DNA from: Clostridiaceae bacterium Marseille-Q4149
GTDB lineage: Bacteria > Bacillota > Clostridia > Oscillospirales > Oscillospiraceae
Assembly (NCBI GenBank): GCA_018228685.1
Contig: CP073691.1
Coordinates: 2,356,001-2,420,000, forward strand
Length of the DNA: 64,000 nt
Direction of reading: 5' to 3'
Every line of letters begins with the position of its first letter. Positions within the stretch are counted from its first letter, which is position 1. This document shows, piece by piece, positions 1 through 8,804 of this stretch. The notes beneath the pieces are model-generated. The model was given only the letters and a program-made list of their open reading frames with translations. It was not told the origin of the DNA and did not search any database. The position numbers were made by a program, and so were the translations under genes.

Positions 1-167
1 GCGGAGACCAGGGTGTTGCCGGCCACATCGTCGATGATCTGGGCATAGATATTCTTTTCGCTGCGGAACACGTTCAGACGAGGACGCTGGGTAGTGCCGA
101 ACACCTTGGAGCGGACTCTCTTATGGCGCTTCTGACGCTGAGCGTTGGTATTGGGTCTTTTAATCAT
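1..167 (-). CDS. rplR: 50S ribosomal protein L18, partial (C-terminus outside the window)
   Basis: Begins at ATG 165-167 (minus) with [19 protein letters not shown] and runs off the left edge after about 55 residues. The basic N-terminus followed by [20 protein letters not shown] is the usual start of L18, which binds 5S rRNA in the central protuberance of the large subunit. It follows rplF with a 14 nt gap, the standard spc-operon order. A GGAGGTG Shine-Dalgarno lies just upstream. Only the first half of the protein is visible, so length cannot be judged. Confidence 0.93.
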   Translation of the reverse strand, partial: MIKRPNTNAQRQKRHKRVRSKVFGTTQRPRLNVFRSEKNIYAQIIDDVAGNTLVS

Positions 168-181
168 AACGGCACACCTCC

Positions 182-727
182 TTACTTCTTGGCGCCGGTC
201 TTACCGACCTTGCGGCGGATGACTTCGTCGACATACTTGATGCCCTTGCCCTTATAAGGCTCGGGAGGACGCTTCTCGCGGACTTCCGCCGCGAACTGGC
301 CCACCTTCTGCTTGTCGGGGCCGGAAATGACCACCTTGTTGGCAGAGGGGACATCAATGGTGATGCCGTCGATCTCGGGAACGATGACCTGGTGGGAATA
401 GCCCAGGTTCATGACCAGGTTCTTCCCTTCCTTGGCGGCGCGGTAACCGACGCCGTTGATCTCCAGTTCCTTCTTGAAGCCTTCGCTGACGCCGACGACC
501 ATGTTGTGCAGCAGAGCGCGGGTCATGCCGTGCAGAGCGCAGTGCAGCTTGTCGTCAGAGGGGCGCTTGACGTGGATGACGCTGCCGTCCTGCTCCAGGA
601 TCATCTCCGGGCGCAGAGCCTGAGTCAGAGTGCCCTTGGGGCCCTTGACGGTAACGACGTTGTTCTCCGCGATGGTGACTTCCACACCGGCGGGGACGGT
701 AATGGGCATTCTACCAATTCTCGACAT
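182..727 (-). CDS. rplF: 50S ribosomal protein L6
   Basis: 181 residues, the normal bacterial L6 length. It starts [17 protein letters not shown] and has the conserved C-terminal signature [13 protein letters not shown] followed by a basic tail ending VGKTGAKK. L6 binds 23S rRNA near the sarcin-ricin loop. Placed between rpsH and rplR as in other Firmicutes spc operons and certainly co-transcribed with them. Confidence 0.97.
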   Translation of the reverse strand: MSRIGRMPITVPAGVEVTIAENNVVTVKGPKGTLTQALRPEMILEQDGSVIHVKRPSDDKLHCALHGMTRALLHNMVVGVSEGFKKELEINGVGYRAAKEGKNLVMNLGYSHQVIVPEIDGITIDVPSANKVVISGPDKQKVGQFAAEVREKRPPEPYKGKGIKYVDEVIRRKVGKTGAKK

Positions 728-742
728 TGTTCAATACCCTCC

Positions 743-1141
743 TTACCAAACAAACGCAAGGACTTCGCCGCCGACGTGAGCCGCGCGAGCAGCCTTGTCG
801 GTCATGACGCCCTTAGAAGTGGATACGATGGCAATGCCCAGGCCGCGCAGAACGCGGGGCAGCTCGTCGGCGCCCACATACACCCGCAGACCGGGCTTGG
901 ACACGCGGCGCAGACCGGAGATAACCTTCTCCTTGCCGGCATTGTACTTCAGAGTGATGCGGATCACGCCCTGGGTGCCGTCTTCGACGACCTGGAAGGC
1001 CTTGATATAGCCCTCGTCCAGCAGAATCTGAGCGATGCTCTTCTTCATGTTGGAGGCAGGAACGTCAACGGTCTCATGCTTGGCGTTGTTGGCGTTGCGG
1101 ATACGGGTCAGCATATCAGCAACAGGATCAGTGATGTGCAT
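743..1141 (-). CDS. rpsH: 30S ribosomal protein S8
   Basis: 132 residues, standard for S8. Starts [18 protein letters not shown] and ends with the family C-terminus GGEVLAFVW; the [13 protein letters not shown] segment before it is the diagnostic S8 motif. S8 binds helix 21 of 16S rRNA and in many bacteria represses the spc operon by binding its mRNA. Unusually, it is separated from the upstream gene rpsN by about 420 nt that hold three tandem repeats (separate entry); in most genomes this gap is under 50 nt. Confidence 0.97.
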   Translation of the reverse strand: MHITDPVADMLTRIRNANNAKHETVDVPASNMKKSIAQILLDEGYIKAFQVVEDGTQGVIRITLKYNAGKEKVISGLRRVSKPGLRVYVGADELPRVLRGLGIAIVSTSKGVMTDKAARAAHVGGEVLAFVW

Positions 1142-1311
1142 AAATGTTTCCTCCTAATTTAGAGTTACAGGGTCGCCCCTGTTGAGGCAGCGAGGTATCA
1201 CTGATAATTTAGGCACCGTCCGATGACCAGCGATGTTTAATTACCAGTGACCTTTCGCCATCCTATATTGCCAGAGCGCACGGAGCGCTCGCAGGCACTT
1301 GTTGATTGGAT

Positions 1312-1560
1312 TTTTTCGCCAGACGAGGCGAGGCGACGGCGTACTTTGTGTATGCCGGGCCGGGCCAATGAAGTATGGCGGAAAAATCTTGAATTTTTTC
1401 ACCAGACGAGGCGGCAAGGCGATGGCGTACTTTGTGTATGCCGGGCCGGGCCAACGAAGTATGGCGGAAAAATCTTGAATTTTTTCGTTAGACGAGGCGG
1501 CGAGGCGACGGCGTACTTTGTGTACGCCGAGCCGAGCCAACGAAGTATAACGGAAAAATT
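1312..1560. repeat. three tandem copies of an ~86 bp repeat inside the spc operon
   Basis: Copies start at 1321, 1404 and 1490 with the word AGACGAGGCG; the spacing is 83 and 86 bp, the first copy lacking three bases in its GGCGGCAAGGC part. Each copy contains GGCGTACTTTGTGTACGCC, which can fold as a hairpin (GGCGTAC / GTACGCC, degraded by one base in copies 1 and 2), and GAAAAATCTTGAATTTTTTC, a second small hairpin. The period is not a multiple of three, so this is not a coding repeat. It lies between rpsN and rpsH and must be transcribed in their mRNA. The rest of the gap (1142-1311) shows no recognisable feature. Confidence 0.9.
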
Positions 1561-1746
1561 TTACCAGGAAGCCTTGCGGACGCCGGGAATCTCGCCCTTG
1601 TAAGCCAGCGTGCGGAAGCAGACACGGCAGACGCCGTAGTCACGCAGATAGGCGTGGGGACGGCCGCACAGCTTGCAGCGGTTGTACTTACGGGTGGAGA
1701 ACTTCGCGGGAGCCTGCTGCTTCAGGATCATAGACTTCTTTGCCAT
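1561..1746 (-). CDS. rpsN: 30S ribosomal protein S14, zinc-binding (type Z)
   Basis: 61 residues with two CXXC pairs (CKLC and CRVC) that hold a zinc ion, the C+ form of S14 typical of Firmicutes and about 30 residues shorter than the zinc-free form. Starts [10 protein letters not shown] and ends with the family C-terminus [11 protein letters not shown]. Sits in the 30S head. It follows rplE by 17 nt; its stop codon abuts the last repeat copy of the long downstream gap. Confidence 0.97.
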   Translation of the reverse strand: MAKKSMILKQQAPAKFSTRKYNRCKLCGRPHAYLRDYGVCRVCFRTLAYKGEIPGVRKASW

Positions 1747-1763
1747 GGTGTTTCTCCTCCTAA

Positions 1764-2303
1764 TCAGCGTTCAAAGGGAGCGCCGACCAGGGTCAGCAGC
1801 TCGCGTGCTTCTTCATCGGTCTGAGCGGTGGTGCAGATCACGATGTCCATGCCGCGGATCTTGTCGATCTTGTCATACTCGATCTCGGGGAAGATCAGCT
1901 GCTCCTTGATGCCCAGGGCATAGTTGCCGCGGCCGTCGAAGGCGTTGGCGCTGATGCCGCGGAAGTCGCGGACACGGGGCAGAGCCACGTTGAACAGACG
2001 ATCCAGGAACTCCCACATCTTGTCGCCCCGCAGGGTGACCTTGGCGCCGACGGGCATGCCCTCACGCAGCTTGAAGTTAGCCACGGACTTCTTGGCGATG
2101 GTGATGATGGCCTTCTGGCCGGTGATCTGGGACAGCTGGCTGACGACGGCGTCCAGAACCTTGGGGTTCTCGCGGGCCTCGCCGCAGCCGACGTTCAGGA
2201 CCACCTTCTCGATCTTGGGGATCTGCATGGTGCTCTTGTAACCGAACTTCTTGAAGAGAGCGGGAGCCACTTCTTCGGTATACTTAACTTTCAGACGTGC
2301 CAT
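1764..2303 (-). CDS. rplE: 50S ribosomal protein L5
   Basis: 179 residues, normal for L5. Contains the conserved [11 protein letters not shown] near residue 35 and [17 protein letters not shown] in the C-terminal half, ending [16 protein letters not shown]5 binds 5S rRNA and contacts the P-site tRNA. A GAAAGGAGA Shine-Dalgarno precedes the ATG. Co-transcribed with rplX upstream and rpsN downstream. Confidence 0.97.
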   Translation of the reverse strand: MARLKVKYTEEVAPALFKKFGYKSTMQIPKIEKVVLNVGCGEARENPKVLDAVVSQLSQITGQKAIITIAKKSVANFKLREGMPVGAKVTLRGDKMWEFLDRLFNVALPRVRDFRGISANAFDGRGNYALGIKEQLIFPEIEYDKIDKIRGMDIVICTTAQTDEEARELLTLVGAPFER

Positions 2304-2321
2304 TTTTTACGCTCTCCTTTC

Positions 2322-2636
2322 TCACAGTTCTGCGCCGCACTTCTTGCAGGTGCGGACTTTCTTGCCATCCTTCAGCTCATAGCCCACGCGGGTGTTCTTG
2401 CCGCACTTGGGGCAGACCACCTGGACCTTGCTGGCGTAGATAGCGGCCTCGCGCTTGACGATGCCGCCCTCCTCGCCCTGACGGCGGGGCTTGATGTGGC
2501 AGGTGACCATGTTGCAGCCTTCCACAACGACCTTGCCCTCGCTGGGGACGGTGCCCAGCACCTTACCCTGCTTGCCGCGGTCCTTGCCGGACAGGATGAC
2601 AACGGTGTCATTCTTCTTGATCTTCAGACTATTCAT
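2322..2636 (-). CDS. rplX: 50S ribosomal protein L24
   Basis: 104 residues from the ATG at 2636, giving MNSLKIKKNDTVVILSGKDR. This start is preferred over an in-frame upstream ATG at 2660 because GGAGGGG lies 8 nt before it and the upstream one would overlap rplN. It has the KOW motif (VVILSGKDRGKQGKV) and, near the C-terminus, a CPKCG ... CKKCG pair, a zinc-ribbon-like tail seen in some Firmicutes L24 proteins. L24 is an assembly-initiating 23S rRNA binder. Confidence 0.95.
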   Translation of the reverse strand: MNSLKIKKNDTVVILSGKDRGKQGKVLGTVPSEGKVVVEGCNMVTCHIKPRRQGEEGGIVKREAAIYASKVQVVCPKCGKNTRVGYELKDGKKVRTCKKCGAEL

Positions 2637-2652
2637 TTCTCTGGCCCCTCCA

Positions 2653-3021
2653 TCAAACAACTTCGGGAGCGAGGGACAGGATCTTCATGTAATCCTTGTC
2701 GCGCAGCTCACGAGCAACGGGCCCAAAGATACGGGTACCTCTGGGGTTTTTGTCGTCCTTAATGAGGACGGCGGCATTGTCGTCGAAACGGACATAGGTG
2801 CCGTCGGCACGACGGACGCCCTTGGCGCTGCGGACGATAACGGCCTTGACCACTTCGCCCTTCTTCACCTGGCCGCCGGGGGTGCTCTTGCGCACGGAGG
2901 CGACGATCACATCGCCGATGTTGCCGTACTTGCGCTTGGAACCGCCCAGGACGCGGATGCACTTGATCTCCTTGGCGCCGGTATTATCGGCAACCTTCAG
3001 ATAAGACTCTGACTGAATCAT
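2653..3021 (-). CDS. rplN: 50S ribosomal protein L14
   Basis: 122 residues, the invariant family length. Starts [18 protein letters not shown] and has the L14 signature around [15 protein letters not shown] and ending SLAPEVV. It binds 23S rRNA at the subunit interface and contacts the silencing factor RsfS. Tight spacing to rpsQ (14 nt) and rplX (16 nt). Confidence 0.97.
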   Translation of the reverse strand: MIQSESYLKVADNTGAKEIKCIRVLGGSKRKYGNIGDVIVASVRKSTPGGQVKKGEVVKAVIVRSAKGVRRADGTYVRFDDNAAVLIKDDKNPRGTRIFGPVARELRDKDYMKILSLAPEVV

Positions 3022-3035
3022 ACTCGGCTACCTCC

Positions 3036-3299
3036 TTACTTCGCCTTCTCGACGATCTCGACCACGCGCCAACGCTTGTCCTTGGACAGGGGGCGGGTCT
3101 CCATCACCTTGACAATATCACCTACGCCGCAGGCGTTCTCCTCGTCGTGGGCCTTCAGCTTATAGGTGCGGCCAACGATCTTCTTATACAGAGGATGAGC
3201 GACACGGTCCTCGATGGCGACCACGACGGTCTTGTCCATCTTGTCGGAAACGACCTTACCGACGCGGACCTTGCGGGAGGAAACTCTCTTCTCTTCCAT
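3036..3299 (-). CDS. rpsQ: 30S ribosomal protein S17
   Basis: 87 residues from the ATG at 3299 ([20 protein letters not shown]). A perfect GGAGGAG lies 7 nt upstream, which decides this start over an in-frame extension to 3350 that would run into rpmC. The OB-fold signature [20 protein letters not shown] is present. Primary 16S rRNA binder in the 30S body. One base separates it from rpmC. Confidence 0.96.
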   Translation of the reverse strand: MEEKRVSSRKVRVGKVVSDKMDKTVVVAIEDRVAHPLYKKIVGRTYKLKAHDEENACGVGDIVKVMETRPLSKDKRWRVVEIVEKAK

Positions 3300-3300
3300 G

Positions 3301-3492
3301 TTACTTCTCCTCCTTTTCACGGATAACGGTCTTGACGCGGGCAATATCACGCTTGGTTTCAGCGATCTTGAGAGGATTGTCCAGCTGATTGGTGGCGTGC
3401 TGCATACGCAGGAAGAACAGATCCTTCTTCAGGGAGGTCAGCTTCTCGTTGAGCTGCTCCACGCTCATTGCACGTACTTCAGTTGCCTTCAT
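3301..3492 (-). CDS. rpmC: 50S ribosomal protein L29
   Basis: 63 residues from ATG 3492 ([18 protein letters not shown]), a two-helix coiled-coil protein near the tunnel exit that forms part of the SRP/trigger-factor site. A GTG at 3501 is an alternative start adding three residues, overlapping the rplP stop; MKAT is the usual family start. Contains the L29 motif [18 protein letters not shown]. Confidence 0.94.
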   Translation of the reverse strand: MKATEVRAMSVEQLNEKLTSLKKDLFFLRMQHATNQLDNPLKIAETKRDIARVKTVIREKEEK

Positions 3493-3493
3493 C

Positions 3494-3928
3494 TCATTCA
3501 CCTACTTCCTGTGCTTCGAGATCCTCGCGCTTGACGATCTTCGTCTTGATGGGCAGCTTGTGGCTGGCCAGACGCAGGGCCTCACGGGCGACCTCTTCGG
3601 GAACACCGGCGATCTCAAACATGACACGGCCGGGCTTGACGACTGCGACCCAGTACTCGGGGGAGCCCTTACCGGAACCCATGCGGGTCTCGGCCGGCTT
3701 CTCGGTGACGGGCTTATCGGGGAAGATCTTGATCCAGACCTGACCGCCACGCTTGGTATAACGGGTCATGGCGATACGGGCTGCTTCGATCTGGTTGCTG
3801 GTGATCCACGCGGGCTCCACAGCGACGAGGCCAAACTCACCGTAGGTGACCTTGTTGCCTCTCATGGCCTTGCCGGTGAGGCGGCCACGGTGTACTCTGC
3901 GGTACTTAACTCTCTTGGGCAGAAGCAT
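3494..3928 (-). CDS. rplP: 50S ribosomal protein L16
   Basis: 144 residues, normal length. Starts [20 protein letters not shown] and contains the conserved [19 protein letters not shown] motif. L16 contacts the elbow of A-site tRNA and is a late assembly protein. Its stop and the rpmC start are one base apart and its ATG overlaps the last base of rpsC, so translation is probably coupled. Confidence 0.97.
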   Translation of the reverse strand: MLLPKRVKYRRVHRGRLTGKAMRGNKVTYGEFGLVAVEPAWITSNQIEAARIAMTRYTKRGGQVWIKIFPDKPVTEKPAETRMGSGKGSPEYWVAVVKPGRVMFEIAGVPEEVAREALRLASHKLPIKTKIVKREDLEAQEVGE

Positions 3929-4764
3929 TACTGAGCGCCTCCTTCTTTCTTTTCTGCGGGCTTGCGGAAGCCGCCCTGGGGACGGTTGCCGTCCCGGCGG
4001 TCACGGTTGAAGCCACCATTCTGGCCATCGCGGCGGAAACCGCCGCGGCGGTCGCCGTCACGGCGGCCGCGGCGCTCACGGCGCTCCTGATAGGGCTTGC
4101 TGGTGTCCAGGGTGCGGGGGGTGGTCCGCAGGGCCTGGGACAGGATCTCGCCCTTATAGATCCAGACCTTCACGCCGATGCGGCCGAAGGTGGTAGCAGC
4201 CTCAGCGAAGCCGTAGTCAATGTCGGCGCGCAGGGTCTGCAGGGGGATGGTGCCCTCGTGATAGTGCTCGGAACCGGCGATCTCGCGGCCGCCCAGACGG
4301 CCGGAGCAGTTGCACTTGATGCCCTTGGCGCCGGCGCGCATGGCGCGGCCCATGGCATTCTTCATGGCGCGGCGGTGAGAAATACGCTTCTCCAGCTGAG
4401 CAGCGATGTTCTCGGCCACCAGCTGCGCGTCCATATCGGGGTTGCGGACCTCGACGATGTTCAGCTTTACGGTCTTGCCGATGAGCTTCTCAACGTCCTT
4501 GCGGTACTGCTCGATCTGCTCGCCGCCCTTGCCGATGACCACGCCGGGGCGGGCCACATGCAGGTAAACGGTGACGACCTCGTTGCTGCGCTCGATCTCG
4601 ATCTTGGAGACACCGGCAGCATACAGGAGCTTCTTCAGGTAGACGCGGATCTTGTGATCCTCGACCAGCAGGTCGCCCACCTTCTCATTGCTGGCATACC
4701 AACGGGAATCCCAGTCTTTGATGACGCCCACGCGGAAGCCGTGGGGATTAACTTTCTGTCCCAT
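3928..4764 (-). CDS. rpsC: 30S ribosomal protein S3 with Arg/Gly-rich C-terminal tail
   Basis: 278 residues; the family is usually about 210-240. The N-terminal KH domain ([12 protein letters not shown] near residue 75) and the C-terminal S3 domain ending [13 protein letters not shown] are complete. From about residue 223 a tail of some 56 residues follows that is almost entirely Arg, Gly, Asp, Asn and Phe, with GGF repeats (GGFRRDG, GGFNRD, QGGFRKP), like RG-rich RNA-binding tails. S3 lines the mRNA entry channel, so the tail would project there. Extended basic S3 tails are known in some Clostridia and Actinobacteria. Confidence 0.97.
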   Translation of the reverse strand: MGQKVNPHGFRVGVIKDWDSRWYASNEKVGDLLVEDHKIRVYLKKLLYAAGVSKIEIERSNEVVTVYLHVARPGVVIGKGGEQIEQYRKDVEKLIGKTVKLNIVEVRNPDMDAQLVAENIAAQLEKRISHRRAMKNAMGRAMRAGAKGIKCNCSGRLGGREIAGSEHYHEGTIPLQTLRADIDYGFAEAATTFGRIGVKVWIYKGEILSQALRTTPRTLDTSKPYQERRERRGRRDGDRRGGFRRDGQNGGFNRDRRDGNRPQGGFRKPAEKKEGGAQ

Positions 4765-4780
4765 AAACTGTCTCCTCCCT

Positions 4781-5116
4781 TCAGTTCTTCTCAGCGACGG
4801 CCAGCGTCACGTGAGAGGTTCTCTTATTGATGCGATAGGCGCGGCCCTGAGCGCGGGGCATCATCCGCTTGAGGATGGGGCCGGGGGTGGCGAACACCTG
4901 GGTGACCACCAGCTTCTCGGGGTCCATGCTGAAGTTGTTCTCCGCATTGGCGCAGGCGCTCTTGAGGAGCTTCATCAGGGGCTCGGAGGCAGCCTTGGGG
5001 GTCTGCATCAGGATGGCCATGGCAGTCTGCACGTCCTTGCCGCGGATCAGATCGCAGACGATCTGGATCTTGCGGGGAGAGATGCGGACATATCTCAAAT
5101 AAGCTTTAGCTTCCAT
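4781..5116 (-). CDS. rplV: 50S ribosomal protein L22
   Basis: 111 residues, standard. Starts [20 protein letters not shown] and has the long beta-hairpin region [20 protein letters not shown] that reaches into the nascent-chain tunnel. The MMPRAQGRA stretch is where macrolide-resistance changes fall in other species; nothing unusual is seen here. Confidence 0.97.
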   Translation of the reverse strand: MEAKAYLRYVRISPRKIQIVCDLIRGKDVQTAMAILMQTPKAASEPLMKLLKSACANAENNFSMDPEKLVVTQVFATPGPILKRMMPRAQGRAYRINKRTSHVTLAVAEKN

Positions 5117-5133
5117 TGTTCAGTGCATCCTCC

Positions 5134-5397
5134 TTACTTAGACTTGGCGTGGCCGCGGAAGGTGCGGGTGGGAGCGAACTCACCCAGCTTGTGACCGACC
5201 ATATCCTCCTGGATATAGACAGGCACATGACGGCGGCCGTCGTGGACTGCGATGGTGTGGCCGACGAAGGCGGGGAAGATGGTGGAGCTGCGGCTCCAGG
5301 TCTTCAGCACGTTCTTCTCGCCGGTCTTGTTCATTTCTTCAACCCGCTTCAGCAGCTCAGGGGCAACATACGGGCCTTTTTTAATAGATCTGCTCAT
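5134..5397 (-). CDS. rpsS: 30S ribosomal protein S19
   Basis: 87 residues, starting [20 protein letters not shown] and containing the S19 signature [18 protein letters not shown]. It forms a complex with S13 in the 30S head. Usual position between rplB and rplV. Confidence 0.97.
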   Translation of the reverse strand: MSRSIKKGPYVAPELLKRVEEMNKTGEKNVLKTWSRSSTIFPAFVGHTIAVHDGRRHVPVYIQEDMVGHKLGEFAPTRTFRGHAKSK

Positions 5398-5412
5398 ATT
5401 TCTTTGCCTCCC

Positions 5413-6249
5413 TTACTTCACATTACGACGCTTGACAATGAACTTGTCAGTGCGGTTCTTGGTCTTGCGGGTCTTGTAACCCAGGGCAGGCTTGCCCCAA
5501 GGGGTAACAGGACCGGGGCGGCCCACAGGGGACTTGCCCTCACCACCGCCGTGGGGGTGGTCGCAGGGGTTCATGACGGAACCGCGAACGGTGGGACGCC
5601 AGCCCATGTGACGCTTGCGGCCGGCCTTACCGATCTGGACGTTCTCATGCTCCAGGTTGCCCACCTGGCCGATGCAGGCGGTGCAGTTGGTGCGGATGAT
5701 GCGAACCTCGCCGGAGGGCATACGGATCTGGGCGTTGTCGCCGTCCTTGGCCATCAGCTGGGCATAGGCGCCGGCGGAGCGCACCAGCTGGGCGCCCTTG
5801 CCGGGGTGCATCTCCACGTTGTGGATCACGGTACCCACGGGAATGTTGGCGATGGGCAGGCAGTTGCCGGGCTTGATATCGGCGGAGGCGGAGGAGAGCA
5901 CCTTGTCGCCTGCGGTCAGACCCACAGGGGCGATGATATAGCGCTTCTCGCCGTCCTCATACTGCACCAGGGCAATGTTGGCGCTGCGGTTGGGGTCATA
6001 CTCCAGGCGCAGAACGGTGGCTTCCATATCCACCTTGTCGCGCTTGAAGTCGATGATGCGGTACTTCCGCTTCTCGCCGCCGCCGCGATGGCGGACGGTG
6101 ATGTGACCATAGCTGTTGCGACCAGCGTTCTTCTTCAGGACTTCCGTCAGGCTGGCTTCGGGCTTGGCGTGCTTGTCAATGCCGTCGAAGCCGGAAACAG
6201 TCATATGACGGCGGGAAGGGGTGGTCGGCTTAAAGGTTTTGATAGACAT
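5413..6249 (-). CDS. rplB: 50S ribosomal protein L2
   Basis: 278 residues, normal. Contains [19 protein letters not shown], and the strongly conserved C-terminal [19 protein letters not shown] carrying the histidine associated with peptidyl-transferase assembly. Required for subunit joining. Spaced 15-21 nt from its neighbours. Confidence 0.97.
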   Translation of the reverse strand: MSIKTFKPTTPSRRHMTVSGFDGIDKHAKPEASLTEVLKKNAGRNSYGHITVRHRGGGEKRKYRIIDFKRDKVDMEATVLRLEYDPNRSANIALVQYEDGEKRYIIAPVGLTAGDKVLSSASADIKPGNCLPIANIPVGTVIHNVEMHPGKGAQLVRSAGAYAQLMAKDGDNAQIRMPSGEVRIIRTNCTACIGQVGNLEHENVQIGKAGRKRHMGWRPTVRGSVMNPCDHPHGGGEGKSPVGRPGPVTPWGKPALGYKTRKTKNRTDKFIVKRRNVK

Positions 6250-6270
6250 TTCTTACACTCCTTCCTTCTC

Positions 6271-6567
6271 TTATACCATACCCTCGAAGAACTCGATGGT
6301 CTTGGAATCCTGGGTCAGCTGGACATAGGCCTTCTTCCAGCTCTTGCGGGCGCCGGGGCGGCCGGCGCCGACGCGCTTGGTCTTGCCATCGTAGTTGATG
6401 GTGTTGACCTTAGCCACCTTCACGCCGAAGATCTGCTCCACGGCGTTCTTGATCTCGATCTTGCCGGCGGTGGGAGCCACTTCAAAGACGTACTTCTTGT
6501 CAGCGGTGGCCTCCATGGAGCGCTCGGTGATGATGGGGCGGATGATGATGTCGTATACGTTAGCCAT
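6271..6567 (-). CDS. rplW: 50S ribosomal protein L23
   Basis: 98 residues, starting MANVYDIIIRPIITERS, the family N-terminus, with the conserved KVNTINYDGKTKRVG segment. L23 sits at the tunnel exit and docks trigger factor and SRP. Its ATG overlaps the last base of the rplD stop. Confidence 0.97.
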   Translation of the reverse strand: MANVYDIIIRPIITERSMEATADKKYVFEVAPTAGKIEIKNAVEQIFGVKVAKVNTINYDGKTKRVGAGRPGARKSWKKAYVQLTQDSKTIEFFEGMV

Positions 6568-7190
6568 TACGCAAACACCTCCTGGATTACTGCAAGGGCT
6601 CCCTTGTCGAGGACCAGGTACTTGGCCTTCAGAATGTCATAGACATTGATGAGGCCGGCCATGGCAGTCTCGACGCCGGGGATATTGCGGGCGCTCTTGA
6701 TGACGGTCTCGTCCTTGGCGGGGGTGACCACCAGGGATTTGCCGTCGGCCTTCACGGCGGACAGGAACGCGCGGAAGTCCTTGGTCTTGATGGCGTCCAT
6801 CTTGATGGAGTCGATGACGATGATCTCGCCGGCGGCCGCCTTAGCGGACAGGGCAGACTTCATCGCCAGTCTCTTGACCTTCTTGTTCAGGACGTAAGAA
6901 TAGCTGCGGGGCTTGGGGGCAAACACGATGCCGCCGTGGGTCCACTGGGGAGCACGGGTGCTGCCCTGGCGGGCGTGACCGGTGCCCTTCTGACGCCAGG
7001 GCTTCTTGCCGCCGCCGGAGACCTCTGCACGGGTCAGAGCGCTCTGAGTGCCCTGTCTGCAGTTGGCCAGGTGGTTCTTCACCACTTCGTGCACGACGGC
7101 CTGATTGGGCTCGATGCCGAAGATGCTGTCGCACAGTTCAACAGTGCCGACTTCTGCGCCGGCCATGTTCAACACTTTGATAGTAGACAT
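6567..7190 (-). CDS. rplD: 50S ribosomal protein L4
   Basis: 207 residues from ATG 7190 (MSTIKVLNMAGAEVG). AGGAG lies 8 nt before this codon; an in-frame GTG three codons upstream is too close to it. The extended loop with KKPWRQKGTGHARQGSTRAP that lines the exit tunnel is present. In several bacteria L4 represses the S10 operon through its leader RNA; the long leader before rpsJ here (see its entry) would be the candidate target. Confidence 0.96.
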   Translation of the reverse strand: MSTIKVLNMAGAEVGTVELCDSIFGIEPNQAVVHEVVKNHLANCRQGTQSALTRAEVSGGGKKPWRQKGTGHARQGSTRAPQWTHGGIVFAPKPRSYSYVLNKKVKRLAMKSALSAKAAAGEIIVIDSIKMDAIKTKDFRAFLSAVKADGKSLVVTPAKDETVIKSARNIPGVETAMAGLINVYDILKAKYLVLDKGALAVIQEVFA

Positions 7191-7207
7191 TTCAAGCACT
7201 CCTTTCC

Positions 7208-7927
7208 TTATTTGTTACGGGCGGAAGCCTTCTGGGGATTACGGCCGGAAGCCTTCTGCGGGTTGTTGCTGATGCCGGACTCGACGTTCTTGACGCGGTG
7301 GACCTTGACGGTGGTCTTGATGAGGACCAGGCCGCCCTTGGGGCCGGGAACGGCGCCGCGAACAGCGATGAGGTTCAGCTCGGGATCGACCTTGACCACA
7401 TCCAGGTTCTGGATGGTGACCTGATCGCAGCCCATCTGGCCAGCGCCGATCTTACCCTTGAAGATGCGGGAGGGATCGGTGGTGGAGCCCATGGAACCGG
7501 CATGACGATGGACGGGGCCGCCGCCGTGGCTCATGGGGGTGCGCTGGGCGCCCCAGCGCTTGATGACGCCCTGGTAGCCGTGGCCCTTGGTGGTGCCGGT
7601 CACGTCCACGAAGTCGCCCTTCTTGAAGGTGTCGGCCTTGATGATGTCGCCGGCGTTGAGCTCAGCGGCGTTCTCCAGGTCGAACTCGCGCAGGTATTTC
7701 TTGGGGGCCACGCCAGCCTTGTTCAGGTGGCCCATTTCGGGCTTGGTGAGCTTCCGCTCGGGAATGTCCTCATAGCCCAGCTGAACGGCGTTGTAGCCGT
7801 CCTTTTCGGCAGTCTTCTTCTGAACGACCACGCAGGGACCCGCCTCGATTACGGTGACGGGGATCACCTTGCCGTTTTCGTCGAAGATCTGAGACATGCC
7901 AACCTTCTTGCCGATGATTGCTTTCAT
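7208..7927 (-). CDS. rplC: 50S ribosomal protein L3 with repeated C-terminal tail
   Basis: 239 residues, about 25-30 longer than usual. The core is intact: MKAIIGKKVGMSQIFDENGK at the start and the FKGKIGAGQMGCDQVTIQNL signature. The extra C-terminus contains the word NPQKAS twice (NNPQKASGRNPQKASARNK), a recent short duplication. L3 is an assembly initiator near the peptidyl-transferase centre. It is separated from rpsJ by about 180 nt, which is long for this junction. Confidence 0.96.
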   Translation of the reverse strand: MKAIIGKKVGMSQIFDENGKVIPVTVIEAGPCVVVQKKTAEKDGYNAVQLGYEDIPERKLTKPEMGHLNKAGVAPKKYLREFDLENAAELNAGDIIKADTFKKGDFVDVTGTTKGHGYQGVIKRWGAQRTPMSHGGGPVHRHAGSMGSTTDPSRIFKGKIGAGQMGCDQVTIQNLDVVKVDPELNLIAVRGAVPGPKGGLVLIKTTVKVHRVKNVESGISNNPQKASGRNPQKASARNK

Positions 7928-8107
7928 GTATGATCCTCCTTAAAGGTTATTGGTCGGCATAGATTCAGTCCGCATTGGGGTCGGACCGCTTGCTCTGCCG
8001 ACGTAACCCCCATCCGCCTTACGCAAGTCAGCGGATGGCTGGGCAGCAAGCAAATTTGCTTTGCCGGGTTCCTCCCGGCGGGGGGTAATTAAATGAGGGA
8101 GATGCGT
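7928..8107 (-). other. structured rpsJ-rplC intergenic region
   Basis: 180 nt between two genes that are usually only 10-30 nt apart. It holds a perfect 8 bp inverted repeat CCATCCGC / GCGGATGG (around 8009-8038), then AGCAAATTTGCT and a CCGGGTTCCTCCCGG hairpin. There is no ORF with a ribosome binding site. It is inside the transcript, so it could be an intercistronic regulatory or processing structure, but no known ribosomal-protein leader is recognised. Confidence 0.5.
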
Positions 8108-8416
8108 TTACAGCTTGATCTCGATCTCCACACCGGCGGGCAGATCCAGAGCCATCAGGGCCTCCACGGTCTTGGGGGTGGAGTTGGTGATGTCGATCAG
8201 GCGCTTGTGGGTGCGGCGCTCAAACTGCTCGCGGCTGTCCTTATACTTGTGGGTAGCCCGCAGAATGGTGACGATCTCCTTCTTGGTGGGCAGAGGGATG
8301 GGGCCGGACACGGTGGCGCCGGTGCGCTTGGCGGTCTCGACGATCTTCTCTGCGCTCTGGTCGATGACCTGGTGGTCATAGGCCTTCAGCCGAATGCGAA
8401 TCATTTCTTTTGCCAT
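8108..8416 (-). CDS. rpsJ: 30S ribosomal protein S10
   Basis: 102 residues from ATG 8416 ([16 protein letters not shown]), with GGAGGAA 9 nt upstream; longer in-frame extensions lack a ribosome site. Contains the S10 motif [11 protein letters not shown] and ends [12 protein letters not shown]10 is also the NusE antitermination partner of NusB. It is the first gene of the large operon, with a leader of nearly 290 nt upstream. Confidence 0.97.
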   Translation of the reverse strand: MAKEMIRIRLKAYDHQVIDQSAEKIVETAKRTGATVSGPIPLPTKKEIVTILRATHKYKDSREQFERRTHKRLIDITNSTPKTVEALMALDLPAGVEIEIKL

Positions 8417-8710
8417 TTGGTGTGTTCCTCCATTACTTCGTACGGTTTTTGATTGCGTGACCAACTGCCGTACGGCGAGAATTTTCTTATACGCCGTTCC
8501 GTGCGTATCATTCCGGCTCATAAGAAACACCGGCTGAATCCGGCCGGTGCCCTTCTGGCGCAGCGATCTACGCTGACGTGCAGAATCTTCTCAGCCGCCC
8601 GATGATCGGACATACTCCCCGGAAGTTACCGGCCATGGGCCGCAATCTCCCGGTTCATCGCAGTGTAAACGCCTCCGGGTGTATACCACCCATCGCACGC
8701 GTACCAGTAT

Positions 8711-8739
8711 ATCATAATAGAAAAAGCCCCTTTTGTCAA
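8711..8739 (-). promoter_or_regulatory. sigma-A promoter of the S10-spc operon
   Basis: On the minus strand TTGACA (8734-8739), a 17 bp spacer and TATGAT (8711-8716): near-perfect housekeeping promoter with the optimal spacing. Transcription should begin near 8704, leaving a leader of about 288 nt before rpsJ. The promoter is embedded in the proS terminator hairpin (8716-8754). The leader (8417-8704) contains a strong hairpin near 8528-8550 (CACCGGC / GCCGGTG) and no gene; it is a candidate for L4- or other r-protein feedback. Confidence 0.8.
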
Positions 8740-8754
8740 GGGACTTTTTCTATT
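8716..8754. terminator. terminator hairpin between proS and the S10 operon
   Basis: AATAGAAAAAG (8716-8726) pairs perfectly with CTTTTTCTATT (8744-8754), and the loop adds CCC/GGG pairs. U-rich stem ends make it usable in both directions; its main role is to end proS transcription. It overlaps the S10 operon promoter elements. Confidence 0.75.
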
Positions 8755-8804
8755 ATTTTCACGAAATTTTTTGGCGGTTTTTGTTCATGCCGACAAGGGC
8801 ATCA

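Noticed and set aside
1312-1560. CRISPR array
   Set aside because: Repeats are 86 bp and directly tandem with no unique spacers; no cas genes.
5116-6642. A 508-codon plus-strand frame opposite rplB/rplW/rpsS
   Set aside because: Spans several certain ribosomal protein genes on the other strand and has no motif.
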